The position numbers and the translations under genes are program-made. Source: Enterobacter cancerogenus (lineage in GTDB: Bacteria; Pseudomonadota; Gammaproteobacteria; Enterobacterales; Enterobacteriaceae). From it: a stretch of DNA of 64,000 nt. The notes under the pieces were generated by a model that saw only the letters and a list, made by a program, of their open reading frames with translations, was not told the DNA's origin and did no database searches. This document shows, one piece after another, positions 39,955 to 51,623 of this stretch. Location of the stretch: the NCBI RefSeq assembly GCF_019047785.1, contig NZ_CP077290.1, positions 2,170,001 through 2,234,000 on the forward strand. Reading direction: 5' to 3'. The first letter of the stretch is position 1; each line of letters starts with the position of its first letter.

Positions 39955-40147
39955 ACTGTCTCCCTCCTTCAGTGGCAATGAAGATAAGTATGGACAGAGC
40001 GCCTGCGGGCTGCATGGGAGTCGGGTCACATGCTGGCGATCGCATTGAAAGGCTTCGTGAAATAGCTCACAGAACATAAGAATAAACTATTTCATGGTAG
40101 CGCTTTTGTTGAATAATTTATTCTTACTCTTTTCTGCGAGGATCGTT

Positions 40148-41422
40148 ATGCAACCGGATGCGCACAAGCGTGCATTAATTGCAGGCTCCATAGGTAACTT
40201 CATCGAGTGGTACGAGTTTGCGGTCTACGGTTTCCTGGCGACCGTGATTGCGAAGAATTTTTTCCAGCTCGACGGTGAAACGGGGCTAACCAGCCTGATC
40301 CTCACCTACGCCTCGTTTGCCATCGCCTTCTTCTTTCGCCCGCTGGGCGCGGTGGTGTTTGGCCGTATTGGCGACAAGATTGGCCGTAAACCGACGCTGA
40401 TTATCGTGCTGGTCCTGATGACGCTCGCCACTGCCGCCATCGGTATTGTGCCGGTCTATGCCAGCATCGGGATTGCCGCACCGCTGATCATCACCCTGCT
40501 TCGCATCCTGCAGGGGCTGTTTGCCGGAGGGGAATACGGCGGGGCCGTGTCACTGATGACCGAGTTCGCACCACGCGGCAAGCGCGGCCTGTACGGCGCG
40601 TGGCAGTCCTTCACCGTGGCGCTGGGGCTGTTAGCGGGTGCGGGCATTGTGGCGCTGCTCTCCGTACTGCTCACTCCCGAGGCGCTCCACGACTGGGGAT
40701 GGCGCATTCCGTTCTTCCTCGCGCTGCCTATGGGCGCGGTTGCGCTGTGGCTGCGGGTCAGTATGGAAGAGACGCCAAGTTTTGTGCAGCAAAAAGAGAA
40801 ACCGGCTGTCGCTCAGGCCGACACTGCGGCTACGCTTAGGGCCATCGTGACGGGCATTGGCCGGGTCATGGTGTGGTCCGCGGCGGGCTATACCTACCTG
40901 GTGATCATGCCAACCTATCTGCAGTCGGCCCTGCATACCGGGTTCAATCAGGCGCTGCTGATTGCGGTGATTTCAAATATTGGCTTTGCGCTCACCATCA
41001 TTCCGTCGGGGATCCTGAGCGATAAGATAGGACGCCGTACGGTGATGATTATCGCCGCCGCGCTGCTGCTGATCCTCGCCCTTCCGCTGCTCAACATCCT
41101 GCAGGCGGAGTCGAGCACGCTGGCCGTCAAAGCCATCGTGGTGCTAATTGCAGGCGGTCTGGTGGGGATGCTGGCGGGCCCAGGTCCGGCCATGCTCTCG
41201 GAGATGTTCCCGACGCGCGTGCGCTATACCGGGCTTGGGCTGGCCTATTCCCTGTCGAATGCGATTTTCTCAGGCTGTGCGGGCTTAATCATTACCAGTC
41301 TGATTAAAGAGACGGGCAATCTTGATATTCCGGCCTATTACGTAATGGCAACGGCGGTGGTGAGCATCGTGGCGCTGATGACATTGAGGAAGGATGACCA
41401 TTTGCGGGCATTAGAGGAGTGA
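40148..41422 (+). CDS. MHS-type major facilitator transporter
   Basis: This 424-aa MFS protein of the metabolite:H+ symporter group (ProP/KgtP/ShiA-like) has the signature IAGSIGNFIEWYEFAVYGFLAT at the N-terminus, the loop 2-3 motif GRIGDKIGRKPTL and a second DKIGRRT. About twelve membrane helices are apparent. The ATG at 40148 follows GAGG; a longer frame from 40094 adds 18 residues without a site. It probably imports an organic acid, amino-acid derivative or osmolyte. It is divergent from aidB and is not found here in E. coli K-12. Confidence 0.87.
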   Translation: MQPDAHKRALIAGSIGNFIEWYEFAVYGFLATVIAKNFFQLDGETGLTSLILTYASFAIAFFFRPLGAVVFGRIGDKIGRKPTLIIVLVLMTLATAAIGIVPVYASIGIAAPLIITLLRILQGLFAGGEYGGAVSLMTEFAPRGKRGLYGAWQSFTVALGLLAGAGIVALLSVLLTPEALHDWGWRIPFFLALPMGAVALWLRVSMEETPSFVQQKEKPAVAQADTAATLRAIVTGIGRVMVWSAAGYTYLVIMPTYLQSALHTGFNQALLIAVISNIGFALTIIPSGILSDKIGRRTVMIIAAALLLILALPLLNILQAESSTLAVKAIVVLIAGGLVGMLAGPGPAMLSEMFPTRVRYTGLGLAYSLSNAIFSGCAGLIITSLIKETGNLDIPAYYVMATAVVSIVALMTLRKDDHLRALEE

Positions 41423-41431
41423 GGTTGTTTT

Positions 41432-41500
41432 GCCGGGTGGCGGCTTCGCCTTACCCGGCTTACAAAACCGTAGGCCCGGTAAGCGAAGCGCCACCGGGCG
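41432..41500. repeat. REP/BIME-type palindromic pair
   Basis: GCCGGGTGGCGGCTTCGCCT, then TACCCGGCTTAC, is followed by an inverted copy GTAGGCCCGGTAAGCGAAGC ending GCCACCGGGC. It lies between the convergent MHS transporter and rlmB. Confidence 0.85.
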
Positions 41501-41504
41501 AAAA

Positions 41505-42236
41505 TCAACTACGCTGACGCACCGCTTCAAACAGGCAGATGCCCGTCGCGACGGAGACGTTCAGCGACGACACGCTACCAGCCATCGGAATGCTGATCAG
41601 CTCGTCACAGTGCTCGCGCGTCAGGCGACGCATGCCTTCTCCTTCTGCGCCCATCACCAGCGCCATGCGGCCGGTCATCTTGCTTTGGTACAGGGTGTGA
41701 TCCGCTTCGCCAGCCGTACCGACGATCCAGATATTCTCTTCCTGCAGCAGACGCATGGTGCGCGCCAGGTTGGTCACGCGGATCAGCGGTACGTTTTCCG
41801 CCGCGCCGCAGGCCACTTTTTTGGCCGTCGCGTTCAGCTGCGCTGAGCGGTCTCTTGGTACGATCACCGCGTGGACGCCCGCCGCATCGGCGCTGCGCAG
41901 GCACGCGCCGAGGTTGTGCGGATCGGTCACGCCATCAAGGATCAGGAAGAACGGGTTATCCAGCCCGGCAATCAGATCCGGCAGATCGTTTTCCTGGTAC
42001 TGACGGCCCGGCTTCACGCGCGCAATAATGCCCTGGTGAACCGCGCCTTCACTTTTCTCATCCAGGTACTGACGGTTCGCCAGCTGGATCACCACGCCCT
42101 GCGCTTCCAGCGCGTGGATCAGCGGCATCAGACGTTTGTCTTCACGCCCTTTCAGAATAAACACTTCCTGAAAACGCTCCGGCGCGCGCTCCAGCAGGGC
42201 CTGCACCGCGTGGATGCCGTAAATCATTTCACTCAT
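41505..42236 (-). CDS. rlmB: RlmB, 23S rRNA Gm2251 2'-O-methyltransferase
   Basis: This 243-aa SpoU-family methyltransferase begins [33 protein letters not shown] and carries the knot motifs [34 protein letters not shown] and [22 protein letters not shown]. Length equals E. coli. It lies 69 bp after rnr, probably in the nsrR-rnr-rlmB transcript. Confidence 0.97.
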   Translation of the reverse strand: MSEMIYGIHAVQALLERAPERFQEVFILKGREDKRLMPLIHALEAQGVVIQLANRQYLDEKSEGAVHQGIIARVKPGRQYQENDLPDLIAGLDNPFFLILDGVTDPHNLGACLRSADAAGVHAVIVPRDRSAQLNATAKKVACGAAENVPLIRVTNLARTMRLLQEENIWIVGTAGEADHTLYQSKMTGRMALVMGAEGEGMRRLTREHCDELISIPMAGSVSSLNVSVATGICLFEAVRQRS

Positions 42237-42305
42237 TGATGGTTCTCATTATGACAATGCTTGTCCCCCTCCCTTTTCGGGAGAGGGTCAGATTAGCAGA
42301 GTAGT

Positions 42306-44747
42306 TTACTCCGCCTGCTGTTTCTTCGCAGCGCGTTTTGCTTTGGTAGCGGCCGCGATTTTCTGGGTTTTGGTAGAAGGCTTCTTCGCTTTCCGGGCAT
42401 CTTTCTTCGCTGCCTTCGGCTTCTGTTTCTTCTCGCCACGGAAGGCACTGTCCGGCTCAAAGTTTACCTTTTTACCGGCCTGACGGCGTTTACCACCCGC
42501 GTTGCCGTTGCCACCTTTTTTCGCTCTTTCACGCTCGGTTTTGCCGACGTTACGCGGCGCACGCTCGCTGGAGATCAGGCTGAAGTCGATTTTACGGTCG
42601 TCCATATTGACGGCTTCAACTTTCACTTCCACGCGGTCGCCCAGGCGATAGGTCTGGCCACCGGATTCGCCAATCAGGCGCTGGCCCACCTGGTCGAAGC
42701 GGTAGTAGTCGTTATCCAGGCTGGAAACGTGCACCAGACCGTCGATAAACAGCTCATCCAGACGCACGAAGAACCCAAAGCCGGTCACGCTGGCAATCAC
42801 GCCTTTAAAGACGTTGCCGACCTGATCCAGCATAAAGTCACACTTCAGCCAGTCAGCCACATCACGCGTGGCTTCGTCGGCGCGGCGTTCAGCCATGGAG
42901 CAGTGCTGACCAAGCTGCAGCATCTCGTCCATCGAGTAGTGATAGCCGCCGGTTTCGGTGGTGTTACCTTTGTGACCCTGCTCCTGAGCCAGCAGATACT
43001 TGATGGCGCGGTGCAGAGAGAGGTCCGGATAACGACGGATCGGCGAGGTAAAGTGCGCGTAAGACTGTAGCGCCAGGCCAAAGTGGCCCCGGTTTTCCGG
43101 ATCGTAAATCGCCTGCTTCATGGAACGCAACAGCATGGTTTGCAGCATTTCTGCATCCGGGCGGTCGCCAATGGACTCCAGCAGCTCGGCGTAATCACGC
43201 GGCTCTGGCTTGTTGCCGCCAGGCAGTTCCAGTCCTAATTCGGACAGAACGGTGCGGAACGAATTCACTGCTTCCGTCGTCGGCTTATCGTGGATACGGA
43301 ACAGCGCAGGCTCTTTGGCTTTCTCAACGAAACGTGCCGCTGAGATGTTCGCCAGGATCATGCACTCTTCAATCAGCTTATGCGCATCGTTGCGCTGGGT
43401 CTGCTCGATGCGCTCGATACGACGCTCGGCGTTGAAGATAAACTTCGCCTCTTCGCTCTCAAACGAAATCCCGCCGCGCTCTTCGCGCGCCTGATCCAGC
43501 GTTTTGTAGAGGTTATGCAGCTCTTCGATGTGCTTGACCAGCGGCGCGTACTGTTCGCGCAGATCCTGGTCGCCCTGCAGCATATGCCAGACCTTGGTAT
43601 AGGTCAGGCGCGCGTGCGAGCTCATCACCGCTTCGTAGAATTTGTAGCCGGTTAAGCGGCCCTTGGTCGAGATGGTCATTTCGCAGACCATACACAGACG
43701 ATCAACCTGCGGGTTCAGCGAGCAGAGGCCATTGGAGAGCACTTCCGGCAGCATCGGCACAACCTGTGACGGGAAGTAGACCGAGGTTCCACGGCTGCGC
43801 GCTTCGTTGTCCAGCGGGGTATTCGGACGCACATAGTAACTGACGTCGGCAATCGCAACCCACAGACGCCAGCCGCCACCGCGTTTCTTCTCGCAGTATA
43901 CGGCATCATCGAAGTCGCGGGCGTCTTCGCCATCGATGGTCACCAGCGGCAGGGCGCGCAGATCCACGCGGCCCACTTTGGACTCTTCCGGCACTTCTTC
44001 ACGCAGGTTTTCGATTTGCTCTTCAACCGCTTTCGGCCAGACGTACGGGATCTCATGGGTACGCAGCGCCATATCGACGGCCATACCGGTGCCCATGTTA
44101 TCGCCCAGCACTTCGACGATTTTACCTACCGCTTTGGTACGGCGGGTTGGACGCTGGGTGAGTTCAACCACCACCACAAAGCCCATGCGCGCGCCCATCA
44201 CCTCTTCAGGCGGGATCAGGATGTCGAAGCTCAGACGGCTGTCGTCCGGCACCACAAAGCCCACGCCTGCATCGGTAAAGTAGCGACCCACAATCTGGCT
44301 GGTTTTCGGTACCAGCACGCGCACCACGCGCGCCTCACGGCGGCCTTTACGATCGGCCCCCAGCGGCTGCGCCAGGATCTGATCGCCGTGGATACACATC
44401 TTCATCTGTTCGGATGAGAGATAGAGATCGTCTTTACGGCCTTCCACGCGCAGGAAGCCAAAGCCATCGCGATGTCCAATGACCGTGCCTTTCAGCAGAT
44501 CGAGACGTTCAGGCAGGGCGTAGCACTGGCGGCGGGTAAAGACCAGTTGCCCGTCGCGCTCCATGGCGCGCAGGCGGCGGCGAAGGGCTTCGGTTTGCTC
44601 TTCACCTTCAATGTTTAATTCAACGGCAAGTTCTTCACGATTGGCGGGTTTTTCGCGTTTGGTTAAGTGTTCAATGATGAACTCGCGGCTGGGGATAGGA
44701 TTCGCGTATTTTTCGGCTTCGCGTTCCTGGAAAGGATCATGTGACAT
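42306..44747 (-). CDS. rnr: RNase R, 3'-5' exoribonuclease
   Basis: This 813-aa protein equals the E. coli length. N-terminal HTH and cold-shock domains are followed by the RNB catalytic domain with [17 protein letters not shown] and [18 protein letters not shown]. An S1 domain (about 640-725) and a Lys-rich tail ([16 protein letters not shown]) complete it. It degrades structured RNA and is used in rRNA quality control and tmRNA-linked decay. The start is the ATG at 44747, preceded by GGAGG; codons to 44789 are not used. Confidence 0.98.
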   Translation of the reverse strand: MSHDPFQEREAEKYANPIPSREFIIEHLTKREKPANREELAVELNIEGEEQTEALRRRLRAMERDGQLVFTRRQCYALPERLDLLKGTVIGHRDGFGFLRVEGRKDDLYLSSEQMKMCIHGDQILAQPLGADRKGRREARVVRVLVPKTSQIVGRYFTDAGVGFVVPDDSRLSFDILIPPEEVMGARMGFVVVVELTQRPTRRTKAVGKIVEVLGDNMGTGMAVDMALRTHEIPYVWPKAVEEQIENLREEVPEESKVGRVDLRALPLVTIDGEDARDFDDAVYCEKKRGGGWRLWVAIADVSYYVRPNTPLDNEARSRGTSVYFPSQVVPMLPEVLSNGLCSLNPQVDRLCMVCEMTISTKGRLTGYKFYEAVMSSHARLTYTKVWHMLQGDQDLREQYAPLVKHIEELHNLYKTLDQAREERGGISFESEEAKFIFNAERRIERIEQTQRNDAHKLIEECMILANISAARFVEKAKEPALFRIHDKPTTEAVNSFRTVLSELGLELPGGNKPEPRDYAELLESIGDRPDAEMLQTMLLRSMKQAIYDPENRGHFGLALQSYAHFTSPIRRYPDLSLHRAIKYLLAQEQGHKGNTTETGGYHYSMDEMLQLGQHCSMAERRADEATRDVADWLKCDFMLDQVGNVFKGVIASVTGFGFFVRLDELFIDGLVHVSSLDNDYYRFDQVGQRLIGESGGQTYRLGDRVEVKVEAVNMDDRKIDFSLISSERAPRNVGKTERERAKKGGNGNAGGKRRQAGKKVNFEPDSAFRGEKKQKPKAAKKDARKAKKPSTKTQKIAAATKAKRAAKKQQAE

Positions 44748-44785
44748 GTCGGTTCCTCCGTTGTCAGCTCCGGTGGAAATTTTCT

Positions 44786-45211
44786 TCATTCCACCAGCAA
44801 TAATTTATAAAGCGGTTGATTCTCTTCAACCAAATCGGCCAGCGTGTAGTTATCCAGTTCCTTGAGAAAACTTTGCACGGCCTGAGAAAGCGCCTGTTTC
44901 AGGCGACAAGCGGGGGTGATGTGGCAAAATGCGCTGCTGCAGTTCACCAGAGACAAGGGCTCCAGTTCACGTACCACATCCCCAACACGAATACTCTGCG
45001 CCGGTTTACCCAGGCGGATCCCACCATTCTTCCCGCGGACGGCAGCAACGTATCCGGCACGACTAAGTTGATTGATTATTTTGACCATATGATTACGGGA
45101 CACGCCGTATACCTCTGTGACTTCAGAGATACTTGTCATTTTCCCGGCGGGTAACGACGCCATGTAAATGAGCGCGCGTAAGCCGTAATCGGTGAAACTT
45201 GTTAACTGCAC
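44786..45211 (-). CDS. nsrR: NsrR, nitric-oxide-sensing Rrf2-family repressor
   Basis: This 141-aa protein has an N-terminal winged helix ([21 protein letters not shown] to GGIRLG) and the cluster-binding cysteines Cys91, Cys96 and Cys102, exactly as in E. coli NsrR. It is the first gene of nsrR-rnr-rlmB. A target site lies before ytfE at 20614 in this window. Confidence 0.97.
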   Translation of the reverse strand: MQLTSFTDYGLRALIYMASLPAGKMTSISEVTEVYGVSRNHMVKIINQLSRAGYVAAVRGKNGGIRLGKPAQSIRVGDVVRELEPLSLVNCSSAFCHITPACRLKQALSQAVQSFLKELDNYTLADLVEENQPLYKLLLVE

Positions 45212-45342
45212 ATCAACCTCAGGAAATAAGGAAAAACGCGGTCAAACCGCAGAGATATTCATTAATGATGATAAACCAGCCAGCCAGGTAGCGGCTAATT
45301 TATTTGACAGACGGGGCGAAAAAGCGGATATCCAGGAGGGGT

Positions 45343-45372
45343 CGCCGGATGGCGCTACGCTTATCCGGCCTA
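45343..45372. repeat. REP-type palindrome
   Basis: GCCGGATGGCGCTACGCTTA then TCCGGCCTAC is a standard REP unit. It lies between the end of purA and the start of nsrR, both on the minus strand. Confidence 0.8.
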
Positions 45373-45404
45373 CGGGTCACCCCGCAGGCCAGCAGTCACG
45401 AAGA

Positions 45405-46724
<1,320 letters not shown>

Positions 46725-46806
46725 TTAAAAATGGATTCTACCATCGCTTTTTCAGATATACAGCACTTTTTGACCCTAAAACATGCCAAATCCGACCACT
46801 TTTTGA

Positions 46807-47004
46807 TCAGCCAATCGTTTTCCTCAACATGTAGTAGATAACGATCCCGGCAACCACAAGAGCACCACCAAATCGACGCAACGTATTTTCTGGCAAGTGT
46901 GTCATCGCCAGAATCATCTTTTTCCACGCACGGGGATAGAGCATCGGCCCGAGACCTTCCAATACTAAAACCAGAGCAAGCGCCAGCAAGATGTGTGAGT
47001 TCAC
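46807..47004 (-). CDS. yjeT: YjeT, small DUF2065 inner-membrane protein
   Basis: This 65-aa protein has two predicted membrane segments (about 4-22 and 46-61) around PRAWKKMILAMTHLPENTLRRFGG. It matches E. coli YjeT in length. In E. coli it directly follows hflC. Here the fimbrial operon and 550 bp of AT-rich DNA separate them. The function is unknown. Confidence 0.92.
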   Translation of the reverse strand: MNSHILLALALVLVLEGLGPMLYPRAWKKMILAMTHLPENTLRRFGGALVVAGIVIYYMLRKTIG

Positions 47005-47555
47005 GCGACTATCCTTCTTACTATTATCGAATCGTATCCGTTGTCATGCCTGTGACTGTAACATACCTTGGCCCTCATTTTTCCTGCGCTTTTTCCGTTT
47101 AAAATATGAACAACCCAGAAAGATACACTTAAATAATAGATATAAAAGACAATTTATATTTATTTAACAAATATACTCCTGGGATATTATTTTAAGCCAG
47201 GTAATCATGAGTAAAATCATAAAGTATGTCAGACTTAACCCATAGCATACTCCCCAGTATAAATATTATTTGATGTTCAAAATCCATAAAGATTACTTAA
47301 AATACATGTAAGTAATTGTTGATTGTAACAATCAGTGATACAGATTATTCTTGTAAAATAATATTAAATACACTTAGTTCATGAGGATTTACATTAACTA
47401 AGTTATTTATCTCTTTTCAAAGTGTTCCCCTCCCCTTCTTCCGATCGGGTCATGAATTGCTTTCAAAGATGCTGGAGACTGAGGCATACCTCCACTTGGT
47501 TATCAATAACCGCATATTTATTAATGCCTGTTTTTTAATACATTAAGGATGAAAA
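47005..47555. other. AT-rich regulatory region upstream of the fimbrial operon
   Basis: These 551 bp hold no gene that I can support. They are visibly AT-richer than the backbone. They contain the inverted repeats ATTACTT-N11-AAGTAAT (47292-47316) and TGATTG-TAA-CAATCA (47320-47334), the latter a possible operator. TAAGGA at 47544-47549 is the pilin ribosome site. The composition suggests H-NS-type silencing and a long regulated leader, as is common for fimbrial operons. I saw no fimS-like long inverted repeats. Confidence 0.5.
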
Positions 47556-48131
47556 ATGAAAAACGTTGTTAAAACGACGCTCGCTGCTGCGTTGGTTTTG
47601 GGTAGTGCAATGTCTGTCGCTCAGGCAGAGGAAACTACAACAGGCGCCAACGATGGTACCGTGACGTTTGTCGGCAAAATCGTAGAATCTCCATGCTCTA
47701 TTAAGATTGGAGACGAAAACCAGACCATTAGTTTGGGCGAAAACCTGGGTACTGCATCACTGAAAGCAGGCCTGACACAGAAAGTTGATTTTGACATTGA
47801 ACTCGTAAACTGCGTATTTGACGCTCAGACAAATATGTCCATTGTCTTTAACGCAAATGGTAACGAATCTACTACCCACGCCGGTAACCTGGCTTTAATG
47901 GGTGCTGGCGGTGAAATGAAAGGCGCCTACATTGTGATGGCTGACAGCAAAGGTACCGAACTGCGTATGGGTACAGCAGCAACCCAGCTCATGAAGAAAG
48001 ATACAGCGGGTAAAGCTATGGCCGATCAAACCCTGCGTTTCAAAGCATGGGTTCAGGGCGATACTGCTGCGGCAACTGTCGACACGGGTGAATTTTCCAG
48101 CATGACCAGTTTCCAGATTACGTACCTGTAA
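47556..48131 (+). CDS. Major fimbrial subunit (pilin) of chaperone-usher operon
   Basis: This 191-aa precursor has a signal peptide of about 24 residues (ending SVAQA). The mature protein has the pilin pattern: an N-terminal donor strand before GTVTFVGKIVESPCSI, a cysteine pair (Cys47, Cys86) and a C-terminal beta strand FSSMTSFQITYL with the penultimate aromatic residue recognised by the chaperone. As the first gene, just before the usher, it is the likely shaft subunit. The ATG at 47556 follows TAAGGA; an overlapping ATG at 47549 is out of frame. Confidence 0.9.
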   Translation: MKNVVKTTLAAALVLGSAMSVAQAEETTTGANDGTVTFVGKIVESPCSIKIGDENQTISLGENLGTASLKAGLTQKVDFDIELVNCVFDAQTNMSIVFNANGNESTTHAGNLALMGAGGEMKGAYIVMADSKGTELRMGTAATQLMKKDTAGKAMADQTLRFKAWVQGDTAAATVDTGEFSSMTSFQITYL

Positions 48132-48213
48132 TAAACATATTCCCCTGCTGCATGATGCGGCAGGGGAATATGAAACAACATGACATCGCAATGTCGAAGG
48201 AATAATTCATACT

Positions 48214-50859
48214 ATGCCGCCCGGTCCTCATTTCAGCCTCAAAAGTTTGACAAATGTCATAGCGTTTACGCTTGCCTGTCAATCATATATTGGCCTGGCG
48301 GAAGAAAACGTAGAATTCAATACCCAATTCCTGGAATCTCAGGAAGGGGCGAGTTATGACATTAGCCGTTTTTCTCGCAAAGGATATGTATTACCAGGTT
48401 CTTACGATCTCCAGGTTTTTATAAATAATAGCGCCCTGCCAGATGAGCATACCATTATGTGGTACGCTGCGGACGATTCGTCAAAAAATAGCTTTGCGTG
48501 TCTGTCACCTCAATTGGTCTCCTTATTAGGTATTCAACCCGCACTGACAGAAAAATTCATTTGGATTAAAGATGGCGCCTGCCTGAAACCTGGGCAGTTA
48601 GACGGCATGGAAATTGAAGCCGATCTCAGCCATTCCGCATTAAATATCACGCTTCCTCAGGCTTACCTTGAGTACACCGATAAAAATTGGGATCCCCCGT
48701 CGCGCTGGGATAACGGCGTTTCAGGTATTCTTTTTGACTATAACGTTAACGCTGACCATGAACATCGCATGGATGGCAGCGGTAATGAGCATGATATCAG
48801 CGGTAACGGTACAGTAGGTGCGAATATCGGCGCATGGCGTTTACGCGCTGACTGGCAAGGAAATTATCAGCGTCTGGATGACCAAACATACCAACAGTGG
48901 AACTGGAATCGCTACTATGCGTATCGTGCTCTGCCCAGTCTTAGCGCGCAGCTGACGCTGGGTGAAGATTATCTGCAGTCAGATATCTTTGACAGTTTCA
49001 ACTATGCTGGGGCCAGCATACGTACAGACGACCAGATGCTGCCTCCCAATCTTCGAGGCTATGCGCCGGACATCATTGGCGTCGCCAGGAGTGTCGCTAA
49101 GGTCATTGTTAGCCAACAAAATCGTGTTCTGTATGAGAAGCAGGTACCGGCAGGGCCTTTCCATATCCAGGATATCAGCCAGTCGACCACGGGCGATCTG
49201 CACGTACGCGTCGAAGAACAAGACGGCAACGTTCAGGAATATGATGTCACCACGGCCTCTATCCCGTTCCTGACCCGCCTGGATCAGGTTCGCTATAAAG
49301 CGGCAGTGGGTCGACCACAAAGCTGGGACCTTCATATGGAAGGATCCCCCTTTGGCGTTGGAGAAGCGTCCTGGGGGATCGCTAACGGATGGTCGTTATA
49401 CGGTGGAATGATTGGCGAACAAGATTATCAGGCACTGGCATTGGGTGTGGGCCGCGATCTGGCTATCCTCGGTGCACTCGCCGTTGATGTGACAAACTCC
49501 CGTACACACCTGACCGAAGACACCGGTTATGGGACCGGGACGTTGCAGGGCAATTCTTTCCGCATCAGCTATGCCAAAAACTTCGACGAACTGCACAGCC
49601 GTCTCTCCTTTGCGGGTTACCGCTTTTCTGAAGAAAAGTTCATGACGATGAATGAGTCTCTTGACGCTCGCAATGGCGAAAATATTCGCGCGGGTCACGA
49701 TAAAGAGATGTTCACCATGAGTTACAACCAGAATTTCATCGGACCTGGGCTGAACATGTATTTCAACTGGACGCAACGAACCTATTGGGATCGTCAGGAC
49801 CAGAATAACTACAACGTTATGGTTTCTAAATATTTTGATATCAGCCGTATCAGAAATATCAGCCTGTCGCTCAACGCTTTTCGCAATGAATTCGATAATG
49901 AAAAAGATGACGGTCTCTATTTATCGCTGAGTGTACCCTTGGGTGATAACCGCACGCTAAGCTACAGCGGTTCATTCGACGATAACTCTACCTCGAACCG
50001 GGTTGGCTATTATGAGCAACTTGATAACCATAACAACTACCAGGTTAATGTTGGTCAGTCAGAACATGCCACATCGGTGGATGGTTACTATCGCCACACA
50101 GGTAGCTATGCCGATGTGGATATGAATGCCAGCTATGTGGATGGAGACTATTCATCGGTGGGATTATCCCTAACCGGCGGCGCAACGTTAACCACCCAGG
50201 GTGGCGCGCTACACCGTACGTCAATCCCCGGCGGTACGCGCCTGCTTGTGGACACCAGCGGCGTCCCGGATATCCCGGTTGGCGGTTACAGCGATCCGGT
50301 TTACACCAACCGCTTTGGCAAGGCCATTATATCCGATGTTAACGACTACAATCGGAACGATATCCGCATCGACATTGATCACCTCCCGGAGAATGCTGAG
50401 GCCTTGCGTTCAATTGCTCAGGCAACGCTCACGTCCGGCGCAATTGGCTATCGTCAGTTTGATGTGATCAGCGGCGTGAAAGCCATGGCGGTACTGCGCA
50501 TGAGTAATGGTAGCCACCCACCGCTTGGTGCAGAGGTAAAAAACCATCGCCAACAGCAGGTAGGGCTGGTAGATGAAAATGGCAGCGTCTATCTGGTGGG
50601 CGTTAACCCCGGCGAGAAAATGCAGGTTTCATGGAATGGCGACGATCATTGCGAGATCGCGCTTCCAACCCCACTCCCGAATGACCTGTTTAATGGTGTG
50701 TTTTTACCCTGCCGCAACGATAAACCCGTCGGTCCAAACACGCCGGTGCAAACCATTCCGGCCATTCAGCAACAAACGAATCGGCTTAAGCTGCCCCCTA
50801 CCCCCGAAAATATTTCCGGGACACCAGCTCACGCCACCTCCTCAGGAAAAGCACTATGA
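48214..50859 (+). CDS. Fimbrial outer-membrane usher
   Basis: This 881-aa precursor has an N-terminal chaperone-binding domain (VEFNTQFLESQEGASYDISRFSRKGYVLPGSYDL). The 24-strand barrel carries the conserved PDIIGVARSVAKVIVSQQNRVLYEKQVPAGPF plug-side segment. C-terminal domains (LVDTSGVPDIPVGGYSDPVYTNRFGKAIISDV to LFNGVFLPC) follow. It assembles and secretes the pilins. The ATG has AAGGAAT upstream. The last bases overlap the chaperone gene by four (ATGA), showing translational coupling. The signal peptide is atypical (MPPGPHFSLKSLTNVIAFTL). Confidence 0.93.
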   Translation: MPPGPHFSLKSLTNVIAFTLACQSYIGLAEENVEFNTQFLESQEGASYDISRFSRKGYVLPGSYDLQVFINNSALPDEHTIMWYAADDSSKNSFACLSPQLVSLLGIQPALTEKFIWIKDGACLKPGQLDGMEIEADLSHSALNITLPQAYLEYTDKNWDPPSRWDNGVSGILFDYNVNADHEHRMDGSGNEHDISGNGTVGANIGAWRLRADWQGNYQRLDDQTYQQWNWNRYYAYRALPSLSAQLTLGEDYLQSDIFDSFNYAGASIRTDDQMLPPNLRGYAPDIIGVARSVAKVIVSQQNRVLYEKQVPAGPFHIQDISQSTTGDLHVRVEEQDGNVQEYDVTTASIPFLTRLDQVRYKAAVGRPQSWDLHMEGSPFGVGEASWGIANGWSLYGGMIGEQDYQALALGVGRDLAILGALAVDVTNSRTHLTEDTGYGTGTLQGNSFRISYAKNFDELHSRLSFAGYRFSEEKFMTMNESLDARNGENIRAGHDKEMFTMSYNQNFIGPGLNMYFNWTQRTYWDRQDQNNYNVMVSKYFDISRIRNISLSLNAFRNEFDNEKDDGLYLSLSVPLGDNRTLSYSGSFDDNSTSNRVGYYEQLDNHNNYQVNVGQSEHATSVDGYYRHTGSYADVDMNASYVDGDYSSVGLSLTGGATLTTQGGALHRTSIPGGTRLLVDTSGVPDIPVGGYSDPVYTNRFGKAIISDVNDYNRNDIRIDIDHLPENAEALRSIAQATLTSGAIGYRQFDVISGVKAMAVLRMSNGSHPPLGAEVKNHRQQQVGLVDENGSVYLVGVNPGEKMQVSWNGDDHCEIALPTPLPNDLFNGVFLPCRNDKPVGPNTPVQTIPAIQQQTNRLKLPPTPENISGTPAHATSSGKAL

Positions 50860-51605
50860 AGATTTTTCATTCACGTACCGTAAAACTCATCGCAGGTAGC
50901 CTGCTGATGTCCACACTTGCGGCTCAGGCCGCCGTCGTTCCTGACAGAACGCGCGTGATTTTCCGCGGCGATCAAAAATCGGTCAGCATCACGCTAAGAA
51001 ACGACAACCAATCGCTGCCGTATCTGGCGCAAGCATGGATCGAGACCAGTACAGGACAAAAGATCAGCTCGCCACTGACGGTACTGCCGCCCGTTCAACG
51101 AATTGAACCCACGGCCACCGGTCAGGTAAAAGTACAGGGAATGCCTGGATTGGCCTCTTTGCCGCAGGATCGCGAGACGATGTTCTATTTCAACATCCGC
51201 GAAATCCCGCCGAAGAGCAGCAAACCTAACGTATTGCAAATCGCTCTTCAAACGCGGATTAAGCTGTTTTATCGTCCCGCGGCGCTGCCTGCGTTGGATC
51301 CCCAGCATCCGTGGCAACATCAGCTGACGCTTACCCGAACCAGCGACAGCTATACGGTGAAGAACCCCACGCCGTATTTCGTGGTCATCAGCAGTGCCGG
51401 TCCCAGCAAGGATAAAACTGCCGCTGGCTTTGAGCCCATTATACTCGCCCCCTTCGCCAGCCAGCCGCTGAAGGTGAAATCTGCCGATCTCGGCAGCGAA
51501 CCTGTTCTGGGATACGTAAATGACTACGGCGGACGTCCTTCTTTGTACTTCACATGCGCAGCGAATACGTGCAGCGTAAATGAAGAAAAAAGTCTGAAGA
51601 AATAG
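50856..51605 (+). CDS. Periplasmic fimbrial chaperone
   Basis: This 249-aa protein has a signal peptide of about 25 residues. Two Ig-like domains follow, with the PapD-type anchor residues in PDRTRVIFRGDQKSVSITLRN and IALQTRIKLFYRP. The F1-G1 loop is short (PPVQRIEPTATGQVKVQG), placing it in the FGS group. The C-terminus carries an extra cysteine pair (FTCAANTCSV). It receives pilins by donor-strand complementation and delivers them to the usher just upstream. Confidence 0.92.
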   Translation: MKIFHSRTVKLIAGSLLMSTLAAQAAVVPDRTRVIFRGDQKSVSITLRNDNQSLPYLAQAWIETSTGQKISSPLTVLPPVQRIEPTATGQVKVQGMPGLASLPQDRETMFYFNIREIPPKSSKPNVLQIALQTRIKLFYRPAALPALDPQHPWQHQLTLTRTSDSYTVKNPTPYFVVISSAGPSKDKTAAGFEPIILAPFASQPLKVKSADLGSEPVLGYVNDYGGRPSLYFTCAANTCSVNEEKSLKK

Positions 51606-51623
51606 TCGCAGGAGAATTATGAA

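Noticed and set aside
47005..47555. Possible fimS-like invertible promoter
   Set aside because: No pair of long inverted repeats and no recombinase gene nearby; only short 6-7 bp palindromes.
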